A DNA stretch of 64,000 bases, taken from the NCBI RefSeq assembly GCF_002335805.1, contig NZ_NISU01000002.1:76838-140837 (forward strand). Direction: 5' to 3'. Under the pieces are notes generated by a model that worked only from the letters and a program-made list of their open reading frames with translations, was not told where the DNA came from and ran no database searches. The stretch is from Bacillus sp. FJAT-45350. GTDB lineage: Bacteria; Bacillota; Bacilli; Bacillales; NISU01. Below, one piece after another: positions 47,818 through 57,513 of the stretch (positions within the stretch are counted from its first letter, which is position 1; each line of letters begins with the position of its first letter). Both the position numbers and the translations under genes were made by a program.

Positions 47818-48282
47818 GTGCAAAGAGTAACGAACTGCATTTTAATGAATGAAGATAAAATCTTAATGTTACAAAAGCCACGTCGAGGCTGGTGGGTTGC
47901 CCCCGGCGGAAAGATGGAGCCTGGTGAATCGGTGAAAGAATCAGTGAAACGAGAATATCGAGAAGAAACAGGGTTAATGATACAAAATCCTGAAATAAAA
48001 GGGATATTTACGATTGTCATGATAGAGGATGACAAAATAGTCTCTGAATGGATGATGTTTACCTTTGTTGCTCGTGATTACGAAGGTAACTTATTGGAAC
48101 AATCTCCAGAAGGCGATTTAGAATGGAAGAACATAGATGATGTATTAGGATTACGAATGGCAGAGGGAGATAAGTTTATTTTCAAGCACATAATTGACAG
48201 CAAAGAACCTCTTCTAGGAACATTCCATTACACACCAGACTTCAAACTATTATCATATAGATTAGAACCAAACGTGGGTTGA
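47818..48282 (+). CDS. yvcI: Nudix hydrolase YvcI
   Basis: A 154-aa Nudix hydrolase; such enzymes cleave nucleoside diphosphates linked to another group, using Mg. The Nudix box is GGKMEPGESVKESVKREYREETGL (about 31-54) with REYREE as the metal site. The ending TFHYTPDFKLLSYRLEPN is typical of Bacillus YvcI. GTG 47818 is preferred over GTG 47809, since GAGGTGAT lies just before. It heads the yvcI-rapZ-yvcK-whiA-crh block, although a repeat-rich spacer separates it from rapZ here. Substrate unknown. Confidence 0.93.
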   Translation: MQRVTNCILMNEDKILMLQKPRRGWWVAPGGKMEPGESVKESVKREYREETGLMIQNPEIKGIFTIVMIEDDKIVSEWMMFTFVARDYEGNLLEQSPEGDLEWKNIDDVLGLRMAEGDKFIFKHIIDSKEPLLGTFHYTPDFKLLSYRLEPNVG

Positions 48283-48295
48283 GGAGAATTATAAA

Positions 48296-48555
48296 TGCTG
48301 AGTGATGAGTTATTAATTAAGAGAGTAATTACGAATGTAGAATTGCAAATGGCAAATTTCGAATAGTTAACAACGCTTTCTAGGTTGGCATATATTTTTC
48401 GTGGCAAAGCCACGAAAAATTAGCAATTAGCAATTAGCAATTAGCAATTAGCAATTAGCAATTAGCAATTAGCAATTAGCAATTAGCAATTAGCAATTAG
48501 CAATTAGCAATTAGCAATTAGCAATTCATAACTCATAATTCATAACTCATAATTA
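48296..48555. repeat. Fifteen-copy TTAGCAA array with arms between yvcI and rapZ
   Basis: Left part ATGCTGAGTGATGAGTTATT (48296 on) with TTGCAAATGGCAAATT units, a hairpin TTTTTCGTGGC/GCCACGAAAAA (48396-48418), fifteen exact copies of TTAGCAA (48420-48524), and a right arm ATTCATAACTCATAATTC with CATAACTCATAATTAA (48524-48554). AAAAACCGGGGGGAT follows, the rapZ ribosome site. It lies inside what is one operon in B. subtilis. Confidence 0.95.
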
Positions 48556-48574
48556 AAAAACCGGGGGGATTATT

Positions 48575-49471
48575 TTGACGGACCTTCATGAAGATATTCA
48601 AATTGTCATTATCACTGGAATGAGTGGGGCAGGTAAGACAGTGGCGGTTCAGAGCTTTGAAGATTTAGGTTATTTCTGTGTTGATAATCTACCGCCTGCA
48701 TTAATTCCTAAGTTTGTCGATTTGATTGAAAACTCAGGAGGAAAAATGAACAAGGTGGCTCTCGTCATAGACTTAAGAGGACGTGAGTTTTTTGATCATC
48801 TATTTGAGGCAATCGACTCAATTAGTAACTCTTCGAATATAAGTGTGAAGCCACAAATTTTATTTTTAGATGCAAAGGATGCTAAGCTTGTTCAAAGGTA
48901 CAAGGAAACTCGTCGATCTCATCCTCTTGCTTCGAAAGGGCTTCCGTTAGATGGTATTAAATTAGAGAGAGAGATTCTTGAAGATATTAAAGGGCGTGCA
49001 CAGCAAATTATTGATACGACTGACTTAAAGCCGATCCAATTACGTGAACGCTTAATTCAACGCTTCTCTTCGGAAGAAAAGCATCCATTTTCAGTAAATA
49101 TTATGTCCTTTGGCTTTAAATATGGGATTCCAATTGATGCTGATTTAGTGTTTGATGTACGCTTCTTACCAAATCCTCACTATATTGACCATATGAGACC
49201 AAAAACGGGACTAGATGAAGAGGTTTCTTCTTACGTATTAAAGTGGACTGAAACACAGCAGTTTATTGAAAAGCTATCAGGGCTTTTACAATACATGCTT
49301 CCTCAATATAAGCGAGAGGGTAAGAGCCAGCTTGTAATTGGAATTGGTTGTACTGGTGGTAAACACCGTTCCGTTACACTTGCAGAATACTACGGTGATA
49401 TTTTTGCAGAGGATTATAAGGTTCATGTCAGTCATCGAGATATTGAGAAAGGAAAGGGAACAGCTCAGTGA
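48575..49471 (+). CDS. rapZ: Nucleotide-binding adaptor RapZ (YvcJ)
   Basis: A 298-aa P-loop protein; in E. coli RapZ delivers small RNA to RNase E, while B. subtilis YvcJ hydrolyses nucleotides and affects competence. Walker A is GMSGAGKT (about 14-21), with a DNLPP stretch near 36 and the C-terminal domain from about 165 with [18 protein letters not shown] and [10 protein letters not shown], which binds small ligands or RNA. The TTG start is preceded by GGGGGG. It overlaps yvcK by four bases. Confidence 0.95.
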   Translation: MTDLHEDIQIVIITGMSGAGKTVAVQSFEDLGYFCVDNLPPALIPKFVDLIENSGGKMNKVALVIDLRGREFFDHLFEAIDSISNSSNISVKPQILFLDAKDAKLVQRYKETRRSHPLASKGLPLDGIKLEREILEDIKGRAQQIIDTTDLKPIQLRERLIQRFSSEEKHPFSVNIMSFGFKYGIPIDADLVFDVRFLPNPHYIDHMRPKTGLDEEVSSYVLKWTETQQFIEKLSGLLQYMLPQYKREGKSQLVIGIGCTGGKHRSVTLAEYYGDIFAEDYKVHVSHRDIEKGKGTAQ

Positions 49472-50412
49472 AGAAAAAAAATGTTGTCGTTATTGGGGGA
49501 GGAACAGGCCTCTCTGTTATTTTACGAGGCTTAAAAACCTTTCCTGTTGATATAACTGCGATTGTCACTGTAGCTGATGATGGGGGGAGCTCAGGGCGAT
49601 TACGCCAAGAATTAAATATACCGCCCCCTGGCGATGTTCGCAATGTATTAGTCGCGCTTTCTGAAGTAGAGCCATTAGTAGAGCAGTTGTTCCAACATCG
49701 GTTCGAAAATGGGAATGGATTATCTGGGCACTCGTTAGGTAATTTATTGCTAGCAGGTATGACATCAATAACAGGAGATTTTGCTAGAGGAATCTCTGAA
49801 ATAAGCCGTGTACTTAATGTGAGAGGGAAAGTGTTACCAGCTGCGAATCGAAGCATCGTTCTCCATGCTGAAATGACAGATGGAACAATTGTTAGTGGCG
49901 AATCGCAAATTCCGTTAGCTAAGAAAAAGATTAAAAGAGTATTTCTAACTCCTGAAAAAATTACCCCATTGCAAGAGAGTCTTAAGGCTATAGAAAAAGC
50001 TGATTTGATAGTTATAGGACCTGGAAGTCTCTACACAAGTGTCCTTCCTAATTTACTTGTACCTGGAATCTCAGAAGAGGTAAAGAAGGCAAAGGCTAAG
50101 AAAGTGTATATATGTAATGTTATGACTCAACAGGGAGAAACGGATGATTATCGTGCGTCTGACCATGTACAGTCATTAGTGAAGCATTGTGGTGAAGATT
50201 TACTGGACTATGTCATTGTTAATAAACAAAAAGTTCCTCATGATATGCTAAAACGTTATGCTTTAGAAGGGGCAGAACCTGTTGTGTATGACGAAGATAA
50301 TTTATCAAAAATGAAATTATCCATTATGAACGATCAATTTATACAGTATCGTGATTCCGTACTACGACATGATGCTATGAAGGTATCACAAGCACTTATT
50401 TCGTTAGTGTAA
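49468..50412 (+). CDS. yvcK: Gluconeogenesis factor YvcK
   Basis: A 314-aa CofD-like UDP-sugar-binding protein needed for growth and cell shape on gluconeogenic carbon sources. [14 protein letters not shown] (about 8-21) is the nucleotide loop; [12 protein letters not shown] (about 36-47) and [17 protein letters not shown] follow. The start is GTG at 49468 in the rapZ stop. The position between rapZ and whiA is conserved across Bacillota and Actinobacteria. Confidence 0.95.
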   Translation: MKKKNVVVIGGGTGLSVILRGLKTFPVDITAIVTVADDGGSSGRLRQELNIPPPGDVRNVLVALSEVEPLVEQLFQHRFENGNGLSGHSLGNLLLAGMTSITGDFARGISEISRVLNVRGKVLPAANRSIVLHAEMTDGTIVSGESQIPLAKKKIKRVFLTPEKITPLQESLKAIEKADLIVIGPGSLYTSVLPNLLVPGISEEVKKAKAKKVYICNVMTQQGETDDYRASDHVQSLVKHCGEDLLDYVIVNKQKVPHDMLKRYALEGAEPVVYDEDNLSKMKLSIMNDQFIQYRDSVLRHDAMKVSQALISLV

Positions 50413-50485
50413 GATAATGGTTATAGCTCTGCGTCCTTTTCGGTGACGCTTAAACAATTGGATAAAGAAAAAAGGGGTGAGGCTA

Positions 50486-51430
50486 ATGTCGTTTGCTGCA
50501 AAGACAAAGAAGGAGCTCACTCAAACTGAAGTGAATGATTGCTGTGCAAAGGCAGAATTAGCTGCATTAATTAGAATGAATGGTTCGTTATCCTTCGGGA
50601 ATGGTAAGCTAGGCTTAGATATCACAACCGAAAATGCTGCCATTGCACGAAGGATATACGTTTTAATAAAGAAGCTCTATAAAGAAATTCACATAGAACT
50701 ATTAGTTAGAAAAAAGATGAGATTAAAGAAAAATAATGTCTATTTGGTGAGAATTTCACAGGAAGCTCGCAATTTATTATCAAAATTAGGTATTATAGGT
50801 GAAGGATTTACATTTATAAGAAATATCTCTGAAACAATAGTTCAAGATCATTGCTGTAGGCGCGCTTACTTGCGTGGAGCATTTCTTGCAGGAGGCTCAA
50901 TCAACCATCCAGAGACATCATCTTATCATCTAGAAGTCTTCTCTCTTTACGAAGAGCACAACCAGGCTCTATGCGAACTAATGAATGAGTTTCAGCTCAA
51001 TGCGAAAACATTAGAGCGTAAGAAGGGATTTATTACGTATATTAAAGAAAGTGAAAAAATCACAGAATTTTTAAATATTATAGGTGCACATCAAGCGTTG
51101 CTCTATTTTGAAGATGTTCGTATTATGAAGGATATGAGAAACTCGGTTAATCGTTTAGTTAATTGTGAAACCGCTAACTTAAACAAGACAGTCGGGGCTG
51201 CACTTAGACAAGTGGAAAATATTCGCTTTGTTGAGAAGTATTTTGGCTTAGAACGGTTGCCTGATAAATTACGAGAAATAGCTGAACTTCGAGTGCAACA
51301 TCAAGATGTTACACTTAAGGAGCTAGGTGAGATGGTGGCAAGTGGTAAGGTTAGCAAATCAGGTGTGAACCATCGACTGCGTAAAATTGATGAAATAGCA
51401 GAAAGAATTCGATCTGGTGAGAGTATATAG
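50486..51430 (+). CDS. whiA: DNA-binding regulator WhiA
   Basis: A 314-aa protein combining a LAGLIDADG-endonuclease-like N-terminal domain (about 15-215) that has lost cutting function, with [23 protein letters not shown] as its core, and a C-terminal helix-turn-helix (about 225-310, LRIxxPDKL-type [14 protein letters not shown] and [12 protein letters not shown]). In B. subtilis it affects division and chromosome segregation. ATG 50486 has AGGGGTGAG before it; an upstream GTG at 50477 lies within that site. Confidence 0.96.
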   Translation: MSFAAKTKKELTQTEVNDCCAKAELAALIRMNGSLSFGNGKLGLDITTENAAIARRIYVLIKKLYKEIHIELLVRKKMRLKKNNVYLVRISQEARNLLSKLGIIGEGFTFIRNISETIVQDHCCRRAYLRGAFLAGGSINHPETSSYHLEVFSLYEEHNQALCELMNEFQLNAKTLERKKGFITYIKESEKITEFLNIIGAHQALLYFEDVRIMKDMRNSVNRLVNCETANLNKTVGAALRQVENIRFVEKYFGLERLPDKLREIAELRVQHQDVTLKELGEMVASGKVSKSGVNHRLRKIDEIAERIRSGESI

Positions 51431-51519
51431 TAAGTGTAAAACCTATTGATGAGGTTCAAATATGATCCTTTTTACTGAAAAGGTGAGTAAAGTAAGTAGT
51501 GTAGAATGGAGGGTTAAGC

Positions 51520-51774
51520 ATGATTGAAAAACAAGTAGAAGTTAAATTGAAAACAGGTCTACAAGCGCGTCCTGCAGCTATGTTTGTACAGGAAGCGAGT
51601 CGCTTTAGATCGGATATATTTATTGAAAAAGATAACAAAAAGGTCAATGCGAAAAGCATAATGGGAATAATGAGTCTTGCGTTAGGCGTAGGCACAGAGT
51701 TCAATCTAGTCATTGAAGGTAATGATGAAGAGGAAGCAATGGAAGCGCTAGTTACGTTTCTAGAAAAAGTATAA
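51520..51774 (+). CDS. crh: Catabolite repression HPr-like protein Crh
   Basis: An HPr paralogue (84 aa) that serves only in regulation. The phosphotransfer His15 of HPr is replaced by Gln (TGLQARPAA, Q15), so it cannot act in sugar uptake. The Ser46 site is intact (NAKSIMGIM) and is phosphorylated by HprK (32941), allowing it to bind CcpA. GGAGGG lies before the ATG. It closes the yvcI-crh block and is followed by a terminator. Confidence 0.97.
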   Translation: MIEKQVEVKLKTGLQARPAAMFVQEASRFRSDIFIEKDNKKVNAKSIMGIMSLALGVGTEFNLVIEGNDEEEAMEALVTFLEKV

Positions 51775-51781
51775 TGTATCG

Positions 51782-51826
51782 AAAAGAACCGCTTGGATTT
51801 TGCAAAATCCTATGCGGTTCTTTTTG
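51782..51826 (+). terminator. Terminator after crh
   Basis: AAAAGAACCGC pairs with GCGGTTCTTTTT, and an inner GGATTTT/AAAATCC stem extends it. Five T end the hairpin. Confidence 0.92.
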
Positions 51827-52068
51827 TCTTGTTCAGTGTGCCGGAATGAGTTTAGACGGACTCTGAGTCTGCTATATATGTAAAAATAGATGTTTTGTTG
51901 AAGGGAACGGACAAAGGGTCCGTTATAATCTAATAGGAGAGTTATTTTTAAGGATTTTTCTAAGAATAAAGGAACTGTTGACCGGTACATCACGAAAGTT
52001 GAATGTTTCTTGGAAATAAAGGAACCGCTGTCCGTTTGTCTACAAGGTACTGCATAATTCAATTCAAA
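51827..52068. repeat. Convergent spacer with short GGAAC...CCG repeats
   Basis: 242 bp between convergent crh and clpP. A local palindrome AACGGAC...GTCCGTT lies at about 51910-51928. Two direct repeats 50 bp apart, AATAAAGGAACTGTTGACCG (51965-51984) and AATAAAGGAACCGCTGTCCG (52015-52034), differ at three bases. No gene or promoter is recognised. Confidence 0.6.
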
Positions 52069-52094
52069 TAAAAAAAGCCGAACAAAGTCGGCTT
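52069..52094 (-). terminator. Terminator of clpP
   Basis: On the minus strand AAGCCGAC and GTTCGGCTT form a hairpin followed by a T-run (plus-strand A-run from 52069). Confidence 0.85.
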
Positions 52095-52105
52095 ATAAGT
52101 AAATA

Positions 52106-52693
52106 TTATTTTTTCGTTGGTTCGATAACAGCGTCAATAAGTCCATATTCTTTTGCTTTTGCAGCAGACATGAAGTTATCACGGTCTGTATCACGCTGGA
52201 TAACCTCAAGTGGTTGACCAGTACGATCAGCTAAGATTTGGTTTAGCGTTCCACGCATTTCAATGATACGTCTAGCATGGATCTCAATATCAGATGCTTG
52301 ACCTTGAGTACCACCTAATGGTTGGTGAATCATTACTTCACTATTTGGAAGTGCAAAACGTTTTCCTGGCTCACCAGCTGCTAGTAGGAATGCACCCATA
52401 GAAGCTGCCATACCGATACAAATTGTTGATACCTTTGGCTTGATGTGCTGCATTGTATCGTAAATTGCCATACCAGCCGTTATTGATCCACCAGGGCTGT
52501 TTATATAGAATGAAATATCCTTCTCAGGATCCTCAGCTGCAAGGAATAGTAACTGAGCAACAATCGAGTTTGCTACGTTGTCGTCTACACCAGAACCTAA
52601 CATGATAATTCTGTCTTTTAGAAGACGAGAGTAAATATCATAGGCACGTTCCCCGCGGTTCGTTTGTTCAATGACTGTTGGAATTAAATTCAT
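52106..52693 (-). CDS. clpP: ATP-dependent Clp protease proteolytic subunit
   Basis: The barrel-shaped serine peptidase that, with ClpX or ClpC, degrades misfolded and regulatory proteins. At 195 aa, the catalytic triad is S98 ([10 protein letters not shown]), H123 ([10 protein letters not shown]) and D172 ([11 protein letters not shown]). The N-terminal [26 protein letters not shown] contacts the unfoldase. AAGGAGG precedes the ATG on the minus strand. The promoter overlaps a CtsR box. Confidence 0.98.
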   Translation of the reverse strand: MNLIPTVIEQTNRGERAYDIYSRLLKDRIIMLGSGVDDNVANSIVAQLLFLAAEDPEKDISFYINSPGGSITAGMAIYDTMQHIKPKVSTICIGMAASMGAFLLAAGEPGKRFALPNSEVMIHQPLGGTQGQASDIEIHARRIIEMRGTLNQILADRTGQPLEVIQRDTDRDNFMSAAKAKEYGLIDAVIEPTKK

Positions 52694-52734
52694 AATTTAG
52701 TCCTCCTTTAATTTGGGTTATTTCTCTTATGTAC

Positions 52735-52764
52735 ATCATACCTCGATGGTCAAAATAGGTCAAA
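52735..52764 (-). promoter_or_regulatory. clpP promoter with overlapping CtsR box
   Basis: On the minus strand: -35 TTGACC (plus 52758-52763), a 17-bp spacer, -10 TATGAT (plus 52735-52740). The plus strand shows GGTCAAA at 52748-52754 and again at 52758-52764, separated by three bases: the tandem heptad bound by the heat-shock repressor CtsR. The operator covers the -35 and spacer. ctsR itself is not in the window. The remaining 320 bp to the next gene is AT-rich, with no further feature seen. Confidence 0.88.
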
Positions 52765-53084
52765 TAATTTACCTTTTGATAAGTTTATCACCAAAAAAAG
52801 TAACAAAAAATAACCTACTCTATAATACTATTTCTCTGTTTTCTTTTTAATCCCTCTAACATGTTATCCGAAATCTCTGCATTTCAAACTTTTCGAGGGA
52901 AATAATAAGAATTAAATGAAAACAGTAAATTAAAAACTTCTATAAGATACCACTGTTGCAAACGTTTATCAAATTTTAGTGCATCTTAACAGCTTGTAAT
53001 TCTTAGTTTATGTGGTAATTTAACAAAAATTAATTATAATGGAGAAAAGTAGCTTTTTTAAAATTACTATAGAGGTGAAATTTA

Positions 53085-53366
53085 ATGAACGAACAAAATC
53101 CATTAGTAACAAATACACTAATTAAGTATAAAGAAAAACAGTCAATAGAAGAGCTTGCAAATTTCCTTGAAACAATCGCGAAAAAGTTAAAAGAAAATAA
53201 AGAATTTACGTTAGTTCAAAATGGGGAAGAAGTTACGGTTCAACCAAGCGCTATGGTAAAAACTGAAATCGAATATACTCAAAAGGGTGACAAGCATTCC
53301 TTTGAATTTGAGTTTGACTGGGTTGAAGGAGAAGCGAGAAACGATGGTAAGATGGAGATAAAATAA
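53085..53366 (+). CDS. Amphi-Trp domain protein
   Basis: A 93-aa protein with an N-terminal helix (QSIEELANFLETIAKKLKE, about 20-38) and then alternating strands ending KHSFEFEFDWVEGE, as in the small amphi-Trp domain family found near redox or metal genes and as single genes. Function is unknown. It is divergent from clpP and upstream of rpoN but separated by 165 bp, so it is likely transcribed alone. GAGGTG lies before the ATG. Confidence 0.7.
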   Translation: MNEQNPLVTNTLIKYKEKQSIEELANFLETIAKKLKENKEFTLVQNGEEVTVQPSAMVKTEIEYTQKGDKHSFEFEFDWVEGEARNDGKMEIK

Positions 53367-53530
53367 TGTGACAAATCCTTCTTGGAAGGATCTTGTCCTT
53401 TACAGGTACTTGAAAGTTTCTTTACAATAATAACTAAGTAGAAGAATGTAGACAGGGATTGTTTCGTATGTATTAAAGTAAGCGTTTACATTACCGCAGC
53501 CGCGTATATTTATAAAAGGGGAGATTTAGT

Positions 53531-54865
53531 ATGAAAATGGATTTTGGCTTATATCAACAGCAAACAACAAGCCTTTATATGACGCAACAATTACGCCAAG
53601 CCATTTCGTTATTGCAGCTCTCTACACTAGATTTAGTTACATTTGTTAAGGAACAGGCGATTGAAAATCCTCTTATTGAATTAAACGATGAGATGCCTCA
53701 AGAGAGTGGTACAACAGTTATTGATAGAGAGGAAATAAGTCAGGATGCGAGACCCTATGAAGGGGACATTCAACCGTCACCCTTTGATTTTATCTGTAAT
53801 GGTAGAATTGGTTTAACGGAGCACCTTATAAACCAGATTCGATTATTACCATTAAAGAAAAAGGAAATTCCGTTCGTAGAGTATATTGCTTTAAGTGTTT
53901 CAGATGATGGGTATATACATCGAACAGTAGAAGAGTTGGCAGAGGAATTACATTTATCAGTTGAGGAAACAGAGAAGTGTTTGGGAATTATACAATCTCT
54001 AGAACCAGTAGGTGTGGGCTCACGCAATTTACAAGAGTGTTTGTTAATTCAATTAAGGCATCGGGAGGAAAGAAACTTTCTAACAGAAATCATTGTTGAA
54101 GACTATTTAGATTTATTAGCGGAGAAAAGGTGGAAAGAAATTTCAAAAAGTTTATCCGTTACAATGCATGAGATACAAGAGGTATACGATGAAATTCAAC
54201 AATTGGAACCGAGGCCTGGTTCCAATTTTGGAAATGAACCGACGAAATTTATTATTCCTGATGTGTCAATTGAACTTGTAGAAGGTGAGCTTATTGTCAT
54301 AGTTAATGACGATTACTTACCGACGATTTCAATGAGTCGAGAGTATCGCCATATGTTAAAGGGGAAGGGAAAAACTGAGGAAGTTCAATTTGTGAAGGAT
54401 AAGTATGAGCATATGCAATGGCTTGTAAAGAGTATTCAGCAACGTCAACAAACACTTTATCGAGTGACGCAAGCGATTGTAAAACACCAGCGTGAATTTT
54501 TCTTTCATGGCGCAGAATCATTAAAGCCGATGACTTTAAAGCAAATTGCTGAAGAACTTGATATTCATGAATCTACTGTTAGTCGTACGACGACAAATAA
54601 GTATGCTCAAACACCTCGAGGATTGCTAGAGCTCAAATATTTCTTTAGTAGTAGCCTTGCAAATGAGGAGAAGTCTACTGTATTTATTAAAGAGTTAATT
54701 AAGGACATGGTAAGAGATGAAGATAAACGAAAGCCTTTATCGGACCAAAAGATTGTAAAGAAATTGCTTGAGGAGCAGAATATTCATATATCTCGTCGTG
54801 CTATTGCAAAATATCGAGAAGAGTTAAATATTCCATCGTCCTCAAAAAGAAAAAGGTTTGAATAA
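53531..54865 (+). CDS. rpoN: RNA polymerase sigma-54 factor
   Basis: Alternative sigma factor (SigL in Bacillus) recognising -24/-12 promoters and needing an AAA+ activator. At 444 aa, Gln-rich region I (LYMTQQLRQAISLLQLSTLDLVTFV) contacts the activator; the core-binding domain spans about 70-250; a helix-turn-helix lies near 340-375 (TLKQIAEELDIHESTVSRTTTNKYAQTPRG); and the RpoN box reads SRRAIAKYR (about 422-430). AGGGGAG lies before the ATG. A glutaredoxin-like gene follows after 11 bp. Confidence 0.97.
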   Translation: MKMDFGLYQQQTTSLYMTQQLRQAISLLQLSTLDLVTFVKEQAIENPLIELNDEMPQESGTTVIDREEISQDARPYEGDIQPSPFDFICNGRIGLTEHLINQIRLLPLKKKEIPFVEYIALSVSDDGYIHRTVEELAEELHLSVEETEKCLGIIQSLEPVGVGSRNLQECLLIQLRHREERNFLTEIIVEDYLDLLAEKRWKEISKSLSVTMHEIQEVYDEIQQLEPRPGSNFGNEPTKFIIPDVSIELVEGELIVIVNDDYLPTISMSREYRHMLKGKGKTEEVQFVKDKYEHMQWLVKSIQQRQQTLYRVTQAIVKHQREFFFHGAESLKPMTLKQIAEELDIHESTVSRTTTNKYAQTPRGLLELKYFFSSSLANEEKSTVFIKELIKDMVRDEDKRKPLSDQKIVKKLLEEQNIHISRRAIAKYREELNIPSSSKRKRFE

Positions 54866-54876
54866 CGGAGGAAAAA

Positions 54877-55128
54877 GTGAAAATACTAACAGTAACATTT
54901 TATTCAAAAGAAAATTGTTGTTTGTGTGATGAGGGTTTAGATATAGTTGAAGAACTACAAGAAGAATATCCATTAACAATAAATGTTGTTGATATTTATA
55001 AGGATGACGCTCTTCTGGAGAAATACCAAATCATGATTCCTGTCGTTGAAGTTGATGGAGAGGAAGTAGACTTTGGCATTTTGTCAAAAGAAAAAATAAG
55101 AAAACGTTTACTTTCGTTAATAGGTTAA
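54877..55128 (+). CDS. Glutaredoxin-family thiol-disulfide protein
   Basis: An 83-aa thioredoxin-fold protein. The active-site region is YSKENCCLCDE with a CxxC motif (C15-C18; C14 is adjacent), and the cis-Pro loop is MIPVVEVDGEE (about 52-62). The start is GTG 54877 with CGGAGG upstream. It lies between rpoN and cggR, probably cotranscribed with rpoN. Redox partner unknown; it could reduce a disulfide or bind metal. C14 directly beside the CxxC pair is a slight oddity. Confidence 0.85.
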   Translation: MKILTVTFYSKENCCLCDEGLDIVEELQEEYPLTINVVDIYKDDALLEKYQIMIPVVEVDGEEVDFGILSKEKIRKRLLSLIG

Positions 55129-55135
55129 TTAACGC

Positions 55136-55164
55136 TTGTGCATTGATCATTTCCTTGATAAAAT
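55136..55164 (+). promoter_or_regulatory. Sigma-A promoter of the cggR-gapA operon
   Basis: TTGTGC (55136-55141), a 17-bp spacer, TAAAAT (55159-55164). The CggR operator begins 41 bp downstream, consistent with repression by blocking transcription. Confidence 0.7.
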
Positions 55165-55204
55165 GAACTCGAAGATAAGGTAATGGTCTTTTTTTTCACC
55201 CTAT

Positions 55205-55240
55205 CGGGACGAAAAATGTCACATAGGGACATTGTGTGAC
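55205..55240 (+). promoter_or_regulatory. CggR operator
   Basis: Reads CGGGAC-N6-TGTC-N4-AGGGAC-N6-TGAC, against the B. subtilis operator CGGGAC-N6-TGTC-N4-CGGGAC-N6-TGTC: both half-sites and all spacings agree, with two base changes in the second. CggR binds as a tetramer and is released by fructose-1,6-bisphosphate. It lies 43 bp before cggR. A flanking inverted repeat (GTCACATAGGG/CCCTATGTGAC) overlaps its second half. Confidence 0.92.
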
Positions 55241-55282
55241 CCTATGTGACTATGACCTCTGTAATGGTAAGGAGATCTTTCA

Positions 55283-56302
55283 ATGCGATTATTATTAGAC
55301 ATTCAGAAAAAATTATTACCAGATGTACTAGATATCATGGTGAAGAGATTTCGGATATTACAATTTATTCGACTAATGGAGCCAATCGGTCGTAGAAGCC
55401 TATCTTCTAGTTTGGATATTTCAGAACGTGTTTTGCGAAGTGAAGTTACTTTTTTGAAAGAACAAGGTTTGCTTAACGTAGCTTCAGCTGGTATGAGTCT
55501 TAGTAGCGAAGGGAAAACGTTATTACTTCAACTAGAAGAAGTAATGAAAGAACTATTAGGTTTGAAAGTTTTAGAACAACGTCTTTCGGAAACATTACAA
55601 GTAGATCAAGTGATAGTACTACCCGGTAATAGCGATGAGTTTCCATGGGTTAAGAAAGAAATGGGAAGAGCATGTGTGGCAATGTTAAAAAAGAAATTTC
55701 AAGAAAATGATGTTGTTGCGGTGACAGGCGGGACTACTCTTGCTTCGGTAGCTGAGATGATGACACCAGAAAGTAGCGAGGTAACTTTTGTACCTGCTCG
55801 TGGTGGAATCGGTGAACAAATGGAGAATCAAGCGAATACAATAAGTGCACGCATGGCTCAAAATGCGGAGGGGAGTTATCGTCTCCTTCATGTACCAGAC
55901 CAATTGAGTGAAGAAGCATACTTATCATTAATTTCTGAGCCATCAGTTAAAGAGGTTATCGAGTTAATTAAAGCCTCTAGTATCGTTATCCATGGGATAG
56001 GAGAAGCTACTACTATGGCTTCAAGAAGAGGATCGCCTGAATCAATTATAAAAAAAATAAAAGCTGAAAAAGCAGTTGCAGAAGCTTTTGGTTATTATTT
56101 TGATAAATCAGGAGATATTATTCACAGGGAACGAACGATAGGCTTACAGCTTGAAGATCTAAACGAAGAAAAATATGTAATTGCAGTTGCAGGTGGGACG
56201 TCAAAAGCAGAGGCGATTTCTGCTTATATGAATTACCGACCTAGCCATGTTCTCATAACAGATGAGGCTGCTGCAAAGACTTTATTGAATGTAAGAGTAT
56301 AG
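55283..56302 (+). CDS. cggR: Central glycolytic genes regulator
   Basis: SorC/DeoR-type repressor of its own operon, induced by fructose-1,6-bisphosphate when sugar is abundant. At 339 aa, a winged helix-turn-helix lies at about 25-75 (RRSLSSSLDISERVLRSEVTFLKEQGLL) and the sugar-phosphate-binding domain at about 90-335, with VTGGTTLASVAEMM, PARGGIGEQMENQANTIS and AVAGGTSKAEAI. AAGGAG lies before the ATG. gapA follows after 100 bp. The operator is just upstream. Confidence 0.97.
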   Translation: MRLLLDIQKKLLPDVLDIMVKRFRILQFIRLMEPIGRRSLSSSLDISERVLRSEVTFLKEQGLLNVASAGMSLSSEGKTLLLQLEEVMKELLGLKVLEQRLSETLQVDQVIVLPGNSDEFPWVKKEMGRACVAMLKKKFQENDVVAVTGGTTLASVAEMMTPESSEVTFVPARGGIGEQMENQANTISARMAQNAEGSYRLLHVPDQLSEEAYLSLISEPSVKEVIELIKASSIVIHGIGEATTMASRRGSPESIIKKIKAEKAVAEAFGYYFDKSGDIIHRERTIGLQLEDLNEEKYVIAVAGGTSKAEAISAYMNYRPSHVLITDEAAAKTLLNVRV

Positions 56303-56366
56303 GTGAACAAAGGGTAGCTCTAAATGATGCTCACGTCTTCAAGTGAACAACCCTTTTCAATAATAA

Positions 56367-57410
<1,044 letters not shown>

Positions 57411-57433
57411 TCATCTATAGTGAAAATGTTGGT

Positions 57434-57470
57434 AGAGGAGGAGGAAGTCACCATGAATCCTCGCTCCTCT
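57434..57470 (+). terminator. Hairpin between gapA and pgk (partial terminator or processing site)
   Basis: AGAGGAGGAGGA pairs with TCCTCGCTCCTCT (one mismatch region) around a 12-nt loop, followed by the pyrimidine run TTCTTCTTTTCC. It lies 24 bp after the gapA stop and could lower pgk transcription relative to gapA or protect the gapA mRNA end. Confidence 0.6.
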
Positions 57471-57513
57471 TTCTTCTTTTCCTTATTATTTAACCTGAGG
57501 GGGATCACTTAAA

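Noticed and set aside
48420-48524. Tandem array considered as CRISPR
   Set aside because: Units are 7 bp with no spacers and no cas genes nearby; it is a simple tandem repeat.
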